Below are positions 45,680 to 55,380 of a stretch of 64,000 nt of DNA, piece by piece; the first letter of the stretch is position 1; the number at the start of each line of letters is the position of its first letter. The DNA is from Symsagittifera roscoffensis (lineage: Eukaryota; Xenacoelomorpha; Acoela; Convolutidae). The stretch is taken from positions 61,778,754 through 61,842,753 of the forward strand of contig NC_087065.1 in the NCBI RefSeq assembly GCF_963678635.1, in the 5' to 3' direction. The notes under the pieces were generated by a model. It did not search any database. It worked only from the letters and a program-made list of their open reading frames with translations, and had not been told where the DNA came from. The translations under genes and the position numbers were made by a program.

Positions 45680-46147
45680 ATGTCATTTAAAAACCTAGGA
45701 AATAAACAAACAATCGTTTTACACAATTGTGAAATAAATAACAAAAAATACGACCTTGTAATCACACCTCATACACAAACAGTTGGATACATTAGAACAA
45801 AACGACAAACATTAAAGAGAAAAATACTAACTAAACAAAGACAAATAACACGAAAAAGATTTTCAAAAAATCGAAACGCATTTTCAGAATCAGAAACCAA
45901 CAGTTTAGACGAACTTTATAAATTAAAAGAATCAATAGATAAAAATTGCCCAATCCACGATCAATTATATTTCTCTGACTCAGAAACAACTTCAAATTCA
46001 TCAAAAAGAGGAAAAAGAAAAATAAAAAAGCAGTATAAACACAAACCAGTACATTTATACAATTGGAATCAACCAATTAGACACATTGATAATTACATAT
46101 TAACAGTCATCGAACGAAAAAATGAGCTCAACGCACACCCCAGGTGA
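45680..46147 (+). CDS. Basic 155-aa ORF preceding gag, unknown function
   Basis: Starts at a true ATG and overlaps the gag start by 26 nt in another frame. The product is Lys/Arg-rich (TKRQTLKRKILTKQRQITRK) with a Ser/acidic middle (FSDSETTSNSSKRGKRKIKK). Basic clusters suggest nuclear entry or RNA binding. No family is recognised. Its position between leader and gag is unusual for a Ty3/gypsy element. It could also be an N-terminal part of Gag reached by a frameshift, since the overlap allows a frame change. Confidence 0.6.
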   Translation: MSFKNLGNKQTIVLHNCEINNKKYDLVITPHTQTVGYIRTKRQTLKRKILTKQRQITRKRFSKNRNAFSESETNSLDELYKLKESIDKNCPIHDQLYFSDSETTSNSSKRGKRKIKKQYKHKPVHLYNWNQPIRHIDNYILTVIERKNELNAHPR

Positions 46148-49100
46148 AGAAAGTCCAGATGATGATGATATTTTCCCCTTTATCGTAGACGCAACCACTG
46201 ATAGAGGACAGCATATATTCTGCAAAAATTTACTCTTAAATTTGTTTGAACCCGGAATCAGTCCATGTAAAACAGAGTTCCCAGATGTAAAAATCAAAAG
46301 ACAAATTATCGATCACTATCTAAAAGATATATGTAACCTAACACAACAATACGGAATCTACTCCATAGAATTCAGCTCACCAAACCAGAATCACAGTAAA
46401 TATATAATTCAAACAGACGACCTTGATTTAGAATTCTCAAAAATATTCTCAGAATATATAAAAAGCATCCAATATAATAACTCACAAAGAGCAAACTCCA
46501 TATTCACCAATGAAGTTTTTGCGATAATATATAGTTATATCTCGATATTAGAAAACGAAATCCAGATACCAAATGTCTCACCAACAGAAACATCTAAACA
46601 TATAAGAGTACGACATGAAATCACACTACTCTCTAGTTTTCTAAATATAATTAAAGAAAATTTCACGAAAGATGAAGTTTCACAACATACAAAACACGAC
46701 TTACAAAAAATCTTGGCATGGTTCATACTAGATTATTTCACACATAATATTGATTTAATTTCACAAGCAAGAAAAAACTTTAGACCCCAAAACTCCAACG
46801 ATGATACTGCCATCACAGAACAATCAGACTATGTTTGGGACCCCGAATGGTCTCATCCCGCATTCATAAACTTCCCACAATCAATCTCAAGTCAAGCAAT
46901 AAGTACGATATCTTATGTAAGAGATTATGTACGAGTAATACCATTAACCATTGATGCAACACCATTAAACTATAATACATTTTTACCCGATATGCAAAAT
47001 AATAGTTTAAACTCTACAGTCATACACAATGAAAACCTCAATGGAACTAGGAATCTTACTCAACAAGATATCCAGACACCATCACACTTCATAAATGAAG
47101 AAATCGTACACACAACAACTACACAACAAAGTATTTCACCAATACGTCCAAACTTAACAACACCAAGAAATACAAATTCTTCACAAACACAGGTAACATT
47201 ACAATCAACCGTTAAACCTTCGGTTGCCCCAAAATATTCACACATGGATTACCAAACATACAGACCCATGACAATACCGCCAAAAACACGCAAAACGTTC
47301 ACTAGAAACAACTTTGCAGATCATAATTATAATTACACACACCCATCAAAAACAAATTATCAACCACGAAAAAATTTTAGTAATTATACAAGATCTCAAA
47401 ACTGGGATAACCCAATGGCACCACCTAATTCAGTAAATTTCCAAACAAATTTACATCCTCCACAGGATCGTAGTGAAAACTATCCATTTTTTCAACAAAG
47501 TAAAAATAAAAAACAAACATCTTATCAAATGGATTACTTATCCTCAGATGATGATTTCTTACAACCAGATATATTTACACCCTATAATCAAGAATATCGT
47601 GGACAAGGAATACAGAAACCACATACATATCATAGAATTTTTTCTCCACAACCAATAGATACACAAATTCAACAACCAATTCAACAACAAAACCCAATTA
47701 ATAAATCTTTTCAACCAATTCAGCAACAAAACCCAATGATTGCAAACTCGTACCAACGAGCACAAATGCAAAATGAAATACCACTCCCATATTATCTTCA
47801 ACAACACGAAATAACAAGAAATCAACTTTCAAATTTTTCTCAAATGCCAAATGCAGCAGAATCATTACAAATGACGATGAATCCATACCTTATGGGTGGA
47901 TCATCAATAACATCAAATAAACCTTTAATGGTATTCACAGGAACAGACCCTGAATATTCTGTAGAAGACTATTTAAATGCAGTCACAGCAAATTTGATTT
48001 TAAATATAGGACCTGAACCAATTAATACGCCACTACATCAAAACTGGATACATCGACGCACAGCGTTAATACAAACAACTCTAGATGGCGCAGCCCAAAA
48101 ATGGTTTTCAGTATTGCCTATAGAAATAAAATCAAATTGGAAAAGATTTACACACGAATTTTCAAAAATGTTTGACTCCGAAAGAAACAAACAACAACAA
48201 AGAGTTTTATGTAATGAAATTCGCAGATTACCAAACGAAACCATCAAGCAATTAGCAGTACGAATCGAAACACTAGTTCGAAAAGCATATTCATTAAATA
48301 CACATGACTATAAAAACACAAAGATGACAGAAATCTTAATGATGACCTTAACACCACAATTAAGGAAAATAGCAATAAAAAAGAGAGCATCCCATCCTTC
48401 GTCAATTCGAGAACCCGATTTAGATTTTCGAAAACTAGTAGACAAACTAGAACAAGCAGAAATCATAATGAAACTCGAAGAAACGGAAAATCTGAAATTA
48501 CAATACGTTAACAGAATTGAAACAGCTTCCACAAATATAAATAATATACAAGAATCAGATACATATCTCGTTGAAAAAATCACTGAAATACTCAATATTT
48601 ACGAAAAACACCCAAACTTTAAAGGCAAACCATCTTTCAAAAAATGGTTTAATTATTGCCGACGATACGGACATAGTATTTCTGAATGTAGACAAAAACA
48701 GCAAGACAATCAAAATAAACCTCAAAAATATAAAGAACCAAATAAATCATTCTATCAATACATGAAAAAAGATCAAAATCTACCGAACAAAACAGTCTAC
48801 AGCAACAACAGTTCAGGAAAACCACTCCCGAACAATACAAATTATACAAGAAATCAATCACCATATAACTCAAGTTATAGAGGAAGATCACCAGAACGAA
48901 GAAACACGCATAATTCATCACAAAATCACTACAATAGACCAAATAGTCGAAATAACTACTCCAGATCACATTCAAATACACAACGATTTGTTTCTAGATC
49001 TAATTCCCAATCAAGAAATAATTATTATCCAAACAATCAATCACGAAATTCATCATACAATAGGAATAGAAACTACTCAAATAATCGGAATAGAAGTTAT

Positions 49101-51557
49101 TCAAACAACCGAAACCAGAATTACCCGAACAATCAATCAAGGAATAACTCATATAATAGATCGAACTATAACAGACCAAACAATAATTACCAAAACAGAT
49201 CGCGAAATAATTCACAAAATCGACACTCAAGTTATAATAATCGTTATAGAAATTATTCCCAATCACCACACCGGAATAATAATAACTATAATAATTCTAA
49301 TAATCGCCACAGAAGTAGTACACCTAAACATCAAAGACATATTAATCAAGTACAATCTAATCCAGAAACAACATCAGACCCTCCAGGTATTGATGACACA
49401 GTAACTGATACGTTACAACTCAACCAAATAAACTGTGAATCATCAGATTCAGAAAGCGATGCAGAAAACACTCTCTCCATCAACATGATAAAAGTCGAAA
49501 ATGACTATGAACCTGTTATATATGAAGAACCTTTTTCATCACACATATATGAGAATCAATCAGAACTCCTTCACAATTATTATATTGAACCCGTCCATTC
49601 CACACCGACGACACAAAAAACTAATGAAATTAACACTACAAACCAAACCAATGAGAAAGAAAAAACAAAATGTTTGAATACAAATCACATCTATCAAAAC
49701 ATACAAAAAGAACAACCCAAAGAAAAAATTTGGACAATACCATTTCTTTTGGAAAGCCCAAAAAGCAAAGAATTTCAACCACCAGATCTTGAAATTGATT
49801 TTTTAATTGATTCAGGAGCAGAATCAAATATAATAAACATTCCCACATGGAATGAAATAAAAACCTTACACCCAAAGCTAACACCTCTTGAAACCTCCAG
49901 CAAACTAGCAACAGCACAAGGATCAACATTAATAAACTACGGAAAAATTCAATTATTTCTTCTCCCCACAAGAACAATGGAGCAAAACAAAATTTTAACC
50001 AAACCATTTAAACAAATATTCCATATCACTGATATTAAACATAATATCATTGGAATACCATTTATCTCTAAATATATACCAACAATCAACATCTTGAATA
50101 GTAAAATATTAATCAAAGATAAATATACAAAAACAAAAGACACATCCCTAACATTTTTTCAAAGATTAAATAAACAACCACCATTTTTTTCAAAATTTTA
50201 CCCAATATATAACCAGCAAAGAAAACACTTGAAACCACTATCAGGAAACATCTATAATTTTTCAATCAAACAAGTTCACCAATATGATAAAAAACAAAAC
50301 AAACAAAAATTTTATATGTCAGATTTTGAATTCAAACCTATTCATAAGTTTTTCAAAATCACAATCTCATCAATAAAATATTTGAAAAACTCGAATTCAG
50401 ATATTATTTCCTTACATGTATACAACAATACACCTTACCAAGTAAAATTACCTTTAGGACTTTTAGGCTATTGCGAAACCAACGCTACAATATTACCAAT
50501 CCACGAAAAAGCATATCGTGTAAAAAATATACTCCAATTACTAGATATTTGCCAATCCACAATCCTTAATGAAGAATTATCTATAAATAATATAATAAGT
50601 AACGAAAACAGAAATACGGATTATTTCACAAAAACCCCATATTTCAAACCTACATTCAACATAAGTAACTACACAGAGAATCAACAGAAATTTTTAACAA
50701 TGTTTAATTTCCAACATTCACAAATAACACAAGACGAATTTGAAAAACTAGCAAAACAGCTAATTAAATATTCATCAGTCTATGCAACATCCAAATTTGA
50801 TGTTGGCAAAATCAGCTCATCACTACATCTCCCATTAAAACCAGACGCAGTTTTCAAAAAACAAAGAGCAAGTAAAGTACCAATTCACTTACACGATAAA
50901 GTGAACAGATTACTCGACATTTTAGAACAATACAACATTATATCACCAGTAAACAAAGAGGAACAACCAAAAGGCAACACATTTATCAACCCTGTTATCA
51001 TTCTAGCCAAAGGAGAATCATTAAAAATTGTTCTCGATGCTAGATACCTCAACTCACTCATAGATGAATCAAAGTGTAATTGGCCCATTGAACCAATACA
51101 AGTTATTTTAACAAAAATAAACGGAAAATACTTTACCACCGCCGATATGAATAGTGCATATAATCAAATGCCATTAGATGAACAATCACGACGCTTAACA
51201 CAATTTGTTATTGGAAATCAACAATACGAATTCAACCGCTTATTCTATGGAATATCCATAGGACCAGCAGCATTTTCAGCTTTTATGAGCAAAATTTTTC
51301 GACCACTAATACTCAAGAAAAACGCAATCACCTATTTAGACGATGTTTTTATGCAATCACAAACAAAAGAGGAAATGTTCAATGTTTTAGAACAATATCA
51401 CCAAATACTTCAGAACGAAAATCTGAAGGCCGCCCCCGATAAATCACACTTCTTTTTGACAAAAGTTAAATTCTTAGGGCATAATATAAAGAAAAACAAT
51501 CACTCCATTGAAATCACGTATAGACGCTATTCAAAAACTCCAACCACCAACAAATAA
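46122..51557 (+). CDS. gag-pol: Gag-protease-reverse transcriptase polyprotein (1,811 aa)
   Basis: One frame, with no shift between gag and pol. In order: an acidic N-terminus; a long Gln/Asn/Pro-rich linker; a retrotransposon gag core at about 600-780 (FTGTDPEYSVEDYL, LDGAAQKWFSVLP); a degenerate zinc knuckle at 843-856 where the first Cys is Phe (FNYCRRYGHSISEC); an Asn/Arg/Ser/Tyr-rich tract at about 910-1070, probably RNA-binding; a retropepsin with active site LIDSGAESNII (Asp1230); and RT fingers and palm with FTTADMNSAYNQ and the catalytic YLDD (1738-1741). Known role: structural proteins, their processing and cDNA synthesis. The frame ends in the RT thumb region at 51557 because of a frameshift: RNase H and integrase continue in the next frame. 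The plus strand is very A-rich, which drives Asn, Lys, Gln and Thr use. Confidence 0.93.
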   Translation: MSSTHTPGEESPDDDDIFPFIVDATTDRGQHIFCKNLLLNLFEPGISPCKTEFPDVKIKRQIIDHYLKDICNLTQQYGIYSIEFSSPNQNHSKYIIQTDDLDLEFSKIFSEYIKSIQYNNSQRANSIFTNEVFAIIYSYISILENEIQIPNVSPTETSKHIRVRHEITLLSSFLNIIKENFTKDEVSQHTKHDLQKILAWFILDYFTHNIDLISQARKNFRPQNSNDDTAITEQSDYVWDPEWSHPAFINFPQSISSQAISTISYVRDYVRVIPLTIDATPLNYNTFLPDMQNNSLNSTVIHNENLNGTRNLTQQDIQTPSHFINEEIVHTTTTQQSISPIRPNLTTPRNTNSSQTQVTLQSTVKPSVAPKYSHMDYQTYRPMTIPPKTRKTFTRNNFADHNYNYTHPSKTNYQPRKNFSNYTRSQNWDNPMAPPNSVNFQTNLHPPQDRSENYPFFQQSKNKKQTSYQMDYLSSDDDFLQPDIFTPYNQEYRGQGIQKPHTYHRIFSPQPIDTQIQQPIQQQNPINKSFQPIQQQNPMIANSYQRAQMQNEIPLPYYLQQHEITRNQLSNFSQMPNAAESLQMTMNPYLMGGSSITSNKPLMVFTGTDPEYSVEDYLNAVTANLILNIGPEPINTPLHQNWIHRRTALIQTTLDGAAQKWFSVLPIEIKSNWKRFTHEFSKMFDSERNKQQQRVLCNEIRRLPNETIKQLAVRIETLVRKAYSLNTHDYKNTKMTEILMMTLTPQLRKIAIKKRASHPSSIREPDLDFRKLVDKLEQAEIIMKLEETENLKLQYVNRIETASTNINNIQESDTYLVEKITEILNIYEKHPNFKGKPSFKKWFNYCRRYGHSISECRQKQQDNQNKPQKYKEPNKSFYQYMKKDQNLPNKTVYSNNSSGKPLPNNTNYTRNQSPYNSSYRGRSPERRNTHNSSQNHYNRPNSRNNYSRSHSNTQRFVSRSNSQSRNNYYPNNQSRNSSYNRNRNYSNNRNRSYSNNRNQNYPNNQSRNNSYNRSNYNRPNNNYQNRSRNNSQNRHSSYNNRYRNYSQSPHRNNNNYNNSNNRHRSSTPKHQRHINQVQSNPETTSDPPGIDDTVTDTLQLNQINCESSDSESDAENTLSINMIKVENDYEPVIYEEPFSSHIYENQSELLHNYYIEPVHSTPTTQKTNEINTTNQTNEKEKTKCLNTNHIYQNIQKEQPKEKIWTIPFLLESPKSKEFQPPDLEIDFLIDSGAESNIINIPTWNEIKTLHPKLTPLETSSKLATAQGSTLINYGKIQLFLLPTRTMEQNKILTKPFKQIFHITDIKHNIIGIPFISKYIPTINILNSKILIKDKYTKTKDTSLTFFQRLNKQPPFFSKFYPIYNQQRKHLKPLSGNIYNFSIKQVHQYDKKQNKQKFYMSDFEFKPIHKFFKITISSIKYLKNSNSDIISLHVYNNTPYQVKLPLGLLGYCETNATILPIHEKAYRVKNILQLLDICQSTILNEELSINNIISNENRNTDYFTKTPYFKPTFNISNYTENQQKFLTMFNFQHSQITQDEFEKLAKQLIKYSSVYATSKFDVGKISSSLHLPLKPDAVFKKQRASKVPIHLHDKVNRLLDILEQYNIISPVNKEEQPKGNTFINPVIILAKGESLKIVLDARYLNSLIDESKCNWPIEPIQVILTKINGKYFTTADMNSAYNQMPLDEQSRRLTQFVIGNQQYEFNRLFYGISIGPAAFSAFMSKIFRPLILKKNAITYLDDVFMQSQTKEEMFNVLEQYHQILQNENLKAAPDKSHFFLTKVKFLGHNIKKNNHSIEITYRRYSKTPTTNK

Positions 51558-54363
51558 AAAGAAAATCCAAGAATTCCTTGGAATGTTAAACTTTTTAAGC
51601 AAATATGTTTATAAAATGCAATTATATCTACGACCATTCTATAACATACTTAGACAACAAAATAATTTTGAATGGAATACAGAACATCAAGCACGATTTG
51701 AAGAAATTAAAAAACTTCTAACTGAACAAATTTCAAACACAATTCCAGATTCAAATCAACCATTTTATGCAATGTGCGATGCTTCGAACTTTGGCATCGG
51801 CGCAGCATTATTACAATCACATAATAGTACAAATAAAATGAACCTCATATCAGCAAATTCCCGATTATTCACTCAAGCAGAACTAAGACTCTCAACTCTA
51901 ATGAGAGAATGTACAGCCATAATATATACACTAACAGAATATGAATTTCTGATACTTGGATCAAAACATCCCACAGTTCTATTCACAGACCATAAACCAA
52001 TCATCTTTCTTTTTACACAAAAGTCTAATCCAAACCACCGAGTTTATAGATTTCAACTCATTTTAATGAAATTCCCAAACTTACATATAGTTTGGACCGC
52101 AGGAAAAAATCTTGCATTACCAGACACCTTAAGTCGAAATACGCCACCTGAATTACTTACACGAAAAACCACAGTTGAAATACCCAAAAACATAAAATTC
52201 TACCTTGCAGAAAATGAAACATCACCCCGATTGGAATGCAAATATGCAGTAAAAACTGACGTTGAACAATCACAAATAAATAATTTACAACATTTCCCAC
52301 TTTATTTAGATTGTCAAAATAATCACTATGAAGTTGATCTACTTGGAACATCAACTTTTAAACCAATCCCATATTCACAATGGATAAAAAACAACACCCA
52401 ACAAAAAAGAATAAAACAACACCCGCCTAAAAAAGACCATTTTCCACTAATTGAAAAAGAAAATCTGACTGATAAAATAAACTTATCAGGACCACAAACA
52501 AACGATTCAAAATACACAATAAATCAAGTTTTTGACCTCCATGACCCACTTGACACAATACCCTTATCTAAATTAGAAATCGAAAACATTTTTCTCCCCC
52601 CAACAGAAACAATTACAATTTCAACACTGAAACAATATCAAAACCTTGACCCAGTAATTCGACAACTGAAATCATGGCACAAATATAAAACTAAACCTAT
52701 CAAAGCAGATTCAACTATTCTAGGAAACAAAACACTCCTCAGATATTTTCGAAAATTCAACAATACAACAATTAACGAAAACACAGACCTTCTAGAATAC
52801 AAACTAAATGAATCTACAGTTCCCTGTCTCCCTTTAAGTATGATTCTTATAGCTTTTAATATTTCACATACACAAAATATTAAAGGACACTCTGGATCAG
52901 AAAAAACATATTCAAATTTTATACAAAACTTTTATTTCCCAAATGCACCAATTTGGATAAAAGTACTATGCAATGACTGTATAGTATGTCAACTAAATAA
53001 ACCTTACCCAAATCAAAAACAAATAGCACAAAAACAAGATTTTAAAGGACAAAGTTTGTACTTTAATCATCGTATCTCATTTGATACCAAAGGACCAATT
53101 TCACCCTCATCCGAAGGAAACTCCTACATTATGGTAATTGTTGACGCATTTACACATTATGTAGCACTTAACCCAGTACCACATTGTAACGCTTATTACG
53201 CTTACACAACACTCTATGAACACTGGATAGCAAAATTCGGACTACCAGAAATTTTAGTTACAGACAACGGTACAGAATTCATAAATAATGAAATCATCAC
53301 ACTATGTCATTTATATAACATTAAACACAAACCACGTACATCTCACGCACCTTGGACAAACGGCTTAGTCGAAGGTATGAACCGTTCATTACAAGAATAT
53401 CTCAGATGTATCATCAATGGAAATGATACAAGATATACCGAATGGTCAGCAGATGTAAAACTATTTCCCTTAGCATATAATTCACAAATCATGACAACTT
53501 TAGGAATGTCACCATATGAAATGGTTTTTAACCAAAAGCCACGCAAACCAATAATGTTTACAGCAAACTCTCATAAAAACGCACAAGGTTATTGTCAACC
53601 AAATAAAGACTCAATTTGTTATAACCTACCATTACATACACACGATGAAGATCATTTTCATCACCCACAAATTCTTAAATTAGCCTCCAGTACACACACC
53701 GAATGGATTTTAAACAGAGATAAAAAACACAATGAAATTTACCAAAAGGTAACAAAAAAGTTGTTACAAAGGCAAAATATTAATGAACAAATAAATTCAC
53801 GCTTTACACCAGCCTCCGATTTAAAAATTGGAACATTTGTTTTAATACCCAATTTTAATACTCAAAAAGGAATTTCAAAAAAGTTACAACCCCTTCGTAA
53901 AGGACCATACCAAATAATTGCAAAACCCACTGATGTCACATATAAAATCACCGACTCAGATAAAAAAGAAATCGTTCAACACCGAAATAACCTATTACCT
54001 TATTATCCAAAAGAATACGCACTCCGCGAACTAACTCAATTATATTCTTTTACAGGTTTAAAAGTTATTCAAAATAACCCACATACGGACACCATAACAA
54101 AGGAACAAAATGATATTCACCTCGGAAATCAAAATACAAAATCAAACACCATAAAAAACAATACAAAAAATCTCGATCAAAATACATCTCAAAAAGAAAG
54201 AAAAAATAGAAAAATGACAGAACAAATAATACCCCAAAAACAAATCGACAAATCAGAACATAGAGAGTCTTCACGACTTAGAAATCAACCACGTAAAAAT
54301 TATAAAGTATTCATCCCACAATCTAAAATATTAAAGAAAGTTGAATTTCAAAAACAACCTTAA
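51508..54363 (+). CDS. pol: RNase H-integrase part of Pol (951 codons, frameshifted from RT)
   Basis: Continues Pol in the +1 frame relative to RT; the first codon is not a real start (TTG). RT thumb/connection: EFLGMLNFLSKYV. RNase H: acidic residues D91 (CDASNFGIGAAL), E134 (MRECTAI) and D161 (FTDHKP). Integrase: zinc domain H454/H461 with C491/C494, catalytic D526, D586 and E622 (a D-35-E spacing), and a GPY/F module (GPY at 799-801). It ends in a basic tail. Function: RNA removal and cDNA insertion. The two frames overlap between 51490 and 51557; a shift inside the RT-RNase H linker is not a known programmed site, so a recent single-base loss (or assembly error) is most likely. Confidence 0.93.
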   Translation: MKSRIDAIQKLQPPTNKKKIQEFLGMLNFLSKYVYKMQLYLRPFYNILRQQNNFEWNTEHQARFEEIKKLLTEQISNTIPDSNQPFYAMCDASNFGIGAALLQSHNSTNKMNLISANSRLFTQAELRLSTLMRECTAIIYTLTEYEFLILGSKHPTVLFTDHKPIIFLFTQKSNPNHRVYRFQLILMKFPNLHIVWTAGKNLALPDTLSRNTPPELLTRKTTVEIPKNIKFYLAENETSPRLECKYAVKTDVEQSQINNLQHFPLYLDCQNNHYEVDLLGTSTFKPIPYSQWIKNNTQQKRIKQHPPKKDHFPLIEKENLTDKINLSGPQTNDSKYTINQVFDLHDPLDTIPLSKLEIENIFLPPTETITISTLKQYQNLDPVIRQLKSWHKYKTKPIKADSTILGNKTLLRYFRKFNNTTINENTDLLEYKLNESTVPCLPLSMILIAFNISHTQNIKGHSGSEKTYSNFIQNFYFPNAPIWIKVLCNDCIVCQLNKPYPNQKQIAQKQDFKGQSLYFNHRISFDTKGPISPSSEGNSYIMVIVDAFTHYVALNPVPHCNAYYAYTTLYEHWIAKFGLPEILVTDNGTEFINNEIITLCHLYNIKHKPRTSHAPWTNGLVEGMNRSLQEYLRCIINGNDTRYTEWSADVKLFPLAYNSQIMTTLGMSPYEMVFNQKPRKPIMFTANSHKNAQGYCQPNKDSICYNLPLHTHDEDHFHHPQILKLASSTHTEWILNRDKKHNEIYQKVTKKLLQRQNINEQINSRFTPASDLKIGTFVLIPNFNTQKGISKKLQPLRKGPYQIIAKPTDVTYKITDSDKKEIVQHRNNLLPYYPKEYALRELTQLYSFTGLKVIQNNPHTDTITKEQNDIHLGNQNTKSNTIKNNTKNLDQNTSQKERKNRKMTEQIIPQKQIDKSEHRESSRLRNQPRKNYKVFIPQSKILKKVEFQKQP

Positions 54364-54957
54364 GTTCTACATTTAAAAATCTTTGCACCTCTGAAACATT
54401 TCACACTTTCATTTTTCAAGATAACATGCTGATAAACACGCAGCGATTCTAGTTCAAAATTAGCCAATAGGATTCATCCAATCCGTCACCTTCTATAACT
54501 TTAACACAAACCAACTAGACGAAAAATATTAAACTCCAGGCATATCTATAACTATAACTCTACGACCTCCAGGTCAAAAATAAGCAAACCACTCCAACTT
54601 GACAACTAAAATAAATATCACCATAATATCATAACCCTCCCTTATCTAATAAACCAAAGATCAACAATATTTCCCCAACTCAGCCCTCAAATACCCCCCA
54701 AACAAATATGTTAAATTAGCCTAAAGTAAAAGAACGACCATTTTATTTAGCCTAAAGTATAAAAATCTCAAAAATACCCCAGATCATTTGACAAATGAAA
54801 ATAAAGACAAAGAAGACCTCCCGATCACCATAAAAATTGCCCCCAACAATTTTTTACGAAACTCAACCCACTTGTCAAAAAACTAATAAATAATCCGACC
54901 ACACTTGAAAATTGCCCCAAACAACAAAAAATATTTGATCACGAAGCCATTTCTTAA
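54364..54957 (+). other. Noncoding spacer between pol and accessory ORFs
   Basis: About 600 bp, C- and A-rich, with stops in all plus frames. It may hold splice acceptors for downstream mRNAs. Nothing else recognised. Confidence 0.4.
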
Positions 54958-55173
54958 ATGCTCTTCTATCAAACAGTCACTAAAATTATCACAAACCTCA
55001 AACAATTTTTTACGATACTTGAAACTTTCATAATATTTCTTTTTGATATCCTTGAATCTTTTCTAATACTCTTAATCATTTTTTGTAATATTTTTTTAAT
55101 TTTCTACACTATATTCGAACTATTTCTCCAACTTTCAAAAACCCTTGATTATATCCACAGGTACGATTTATAA
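54958..55173 (+). CDS. Small hydrophobic ORF 1 (71 aa)
   Basis: The ATG at 54958 opens a 71-codon frame that is mostly Phe/Leu/Ile, with one long or two short membrane segments (FIIFLFDILESFLILLIIF, then IFLIFYTIFELFLQL). Resembles a viroporin-like small membrane protein in composition only. It lies between integrase and env, where gypsy elements normally have nothing. Near its end, ATCCACAG at 55160 could be a splice acceptor. Chance opening in T-rich DNA is a real alternative. Confidence 0.4.
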   Translation: MLFYQTVTKIITNLKQFFTILETFIIFLFDILESFLILLIIFCNIFLIFYTIFELFLQLSKTLDYIHRYDL

Positions 55174-55183
55174 AATTGTCTAA

Positions 55184-55360
55184 ATGATACGAACTATTTT
55201 CAGTAGAACTGATATTTTTCTACTATTTGTAATTTTCATAACATTTCTATCATCCCTCATTTTGACTATATGCAAATGTATAAAGAAAGCAATCATCACA
55301 TTCGCTCTAGCAACAATCCTCCTAATTCTTTTCTTAGAAGAATACTTTAATAAACATTAA
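55184..55360 (+). CDS. Small hydrophobic ORF 2 (58 aa)
   Basis: ATG at 55184, TAA at 55358-55360. Two predicted membrane helices (IFLLFVIFITFLSSLILTI and ITFALATILLILFL) separated by a short CKCIKKA loop. It begins 11 nt after the previous ORF in another frame. The helix-basic loop-helix layout is that of a small two-pass membrane protein; no homolog is known to me. Confidence 0.45.
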   Translation: MIRTIFSRTDIFLLFVIFITFLSSLILTICKCIKKAIITFALATILLILFLEEYFNKH

Positions 55361-55380
55361 CTTTTTCACTAAAAGAATAG

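Noticed and set aside
48988-49404. 138-codon overlapping ORF within gag
   Set aside because: It is a shadow of the Asn/Arg/Ser low-complexity repeat in another frame.
51490-51557. Programmed ribosomal frameshift between RT and RNase H
   Set aside because: The shift is +1 within a folded region and lacks a known slippery heptamer; a mutation is simpler.
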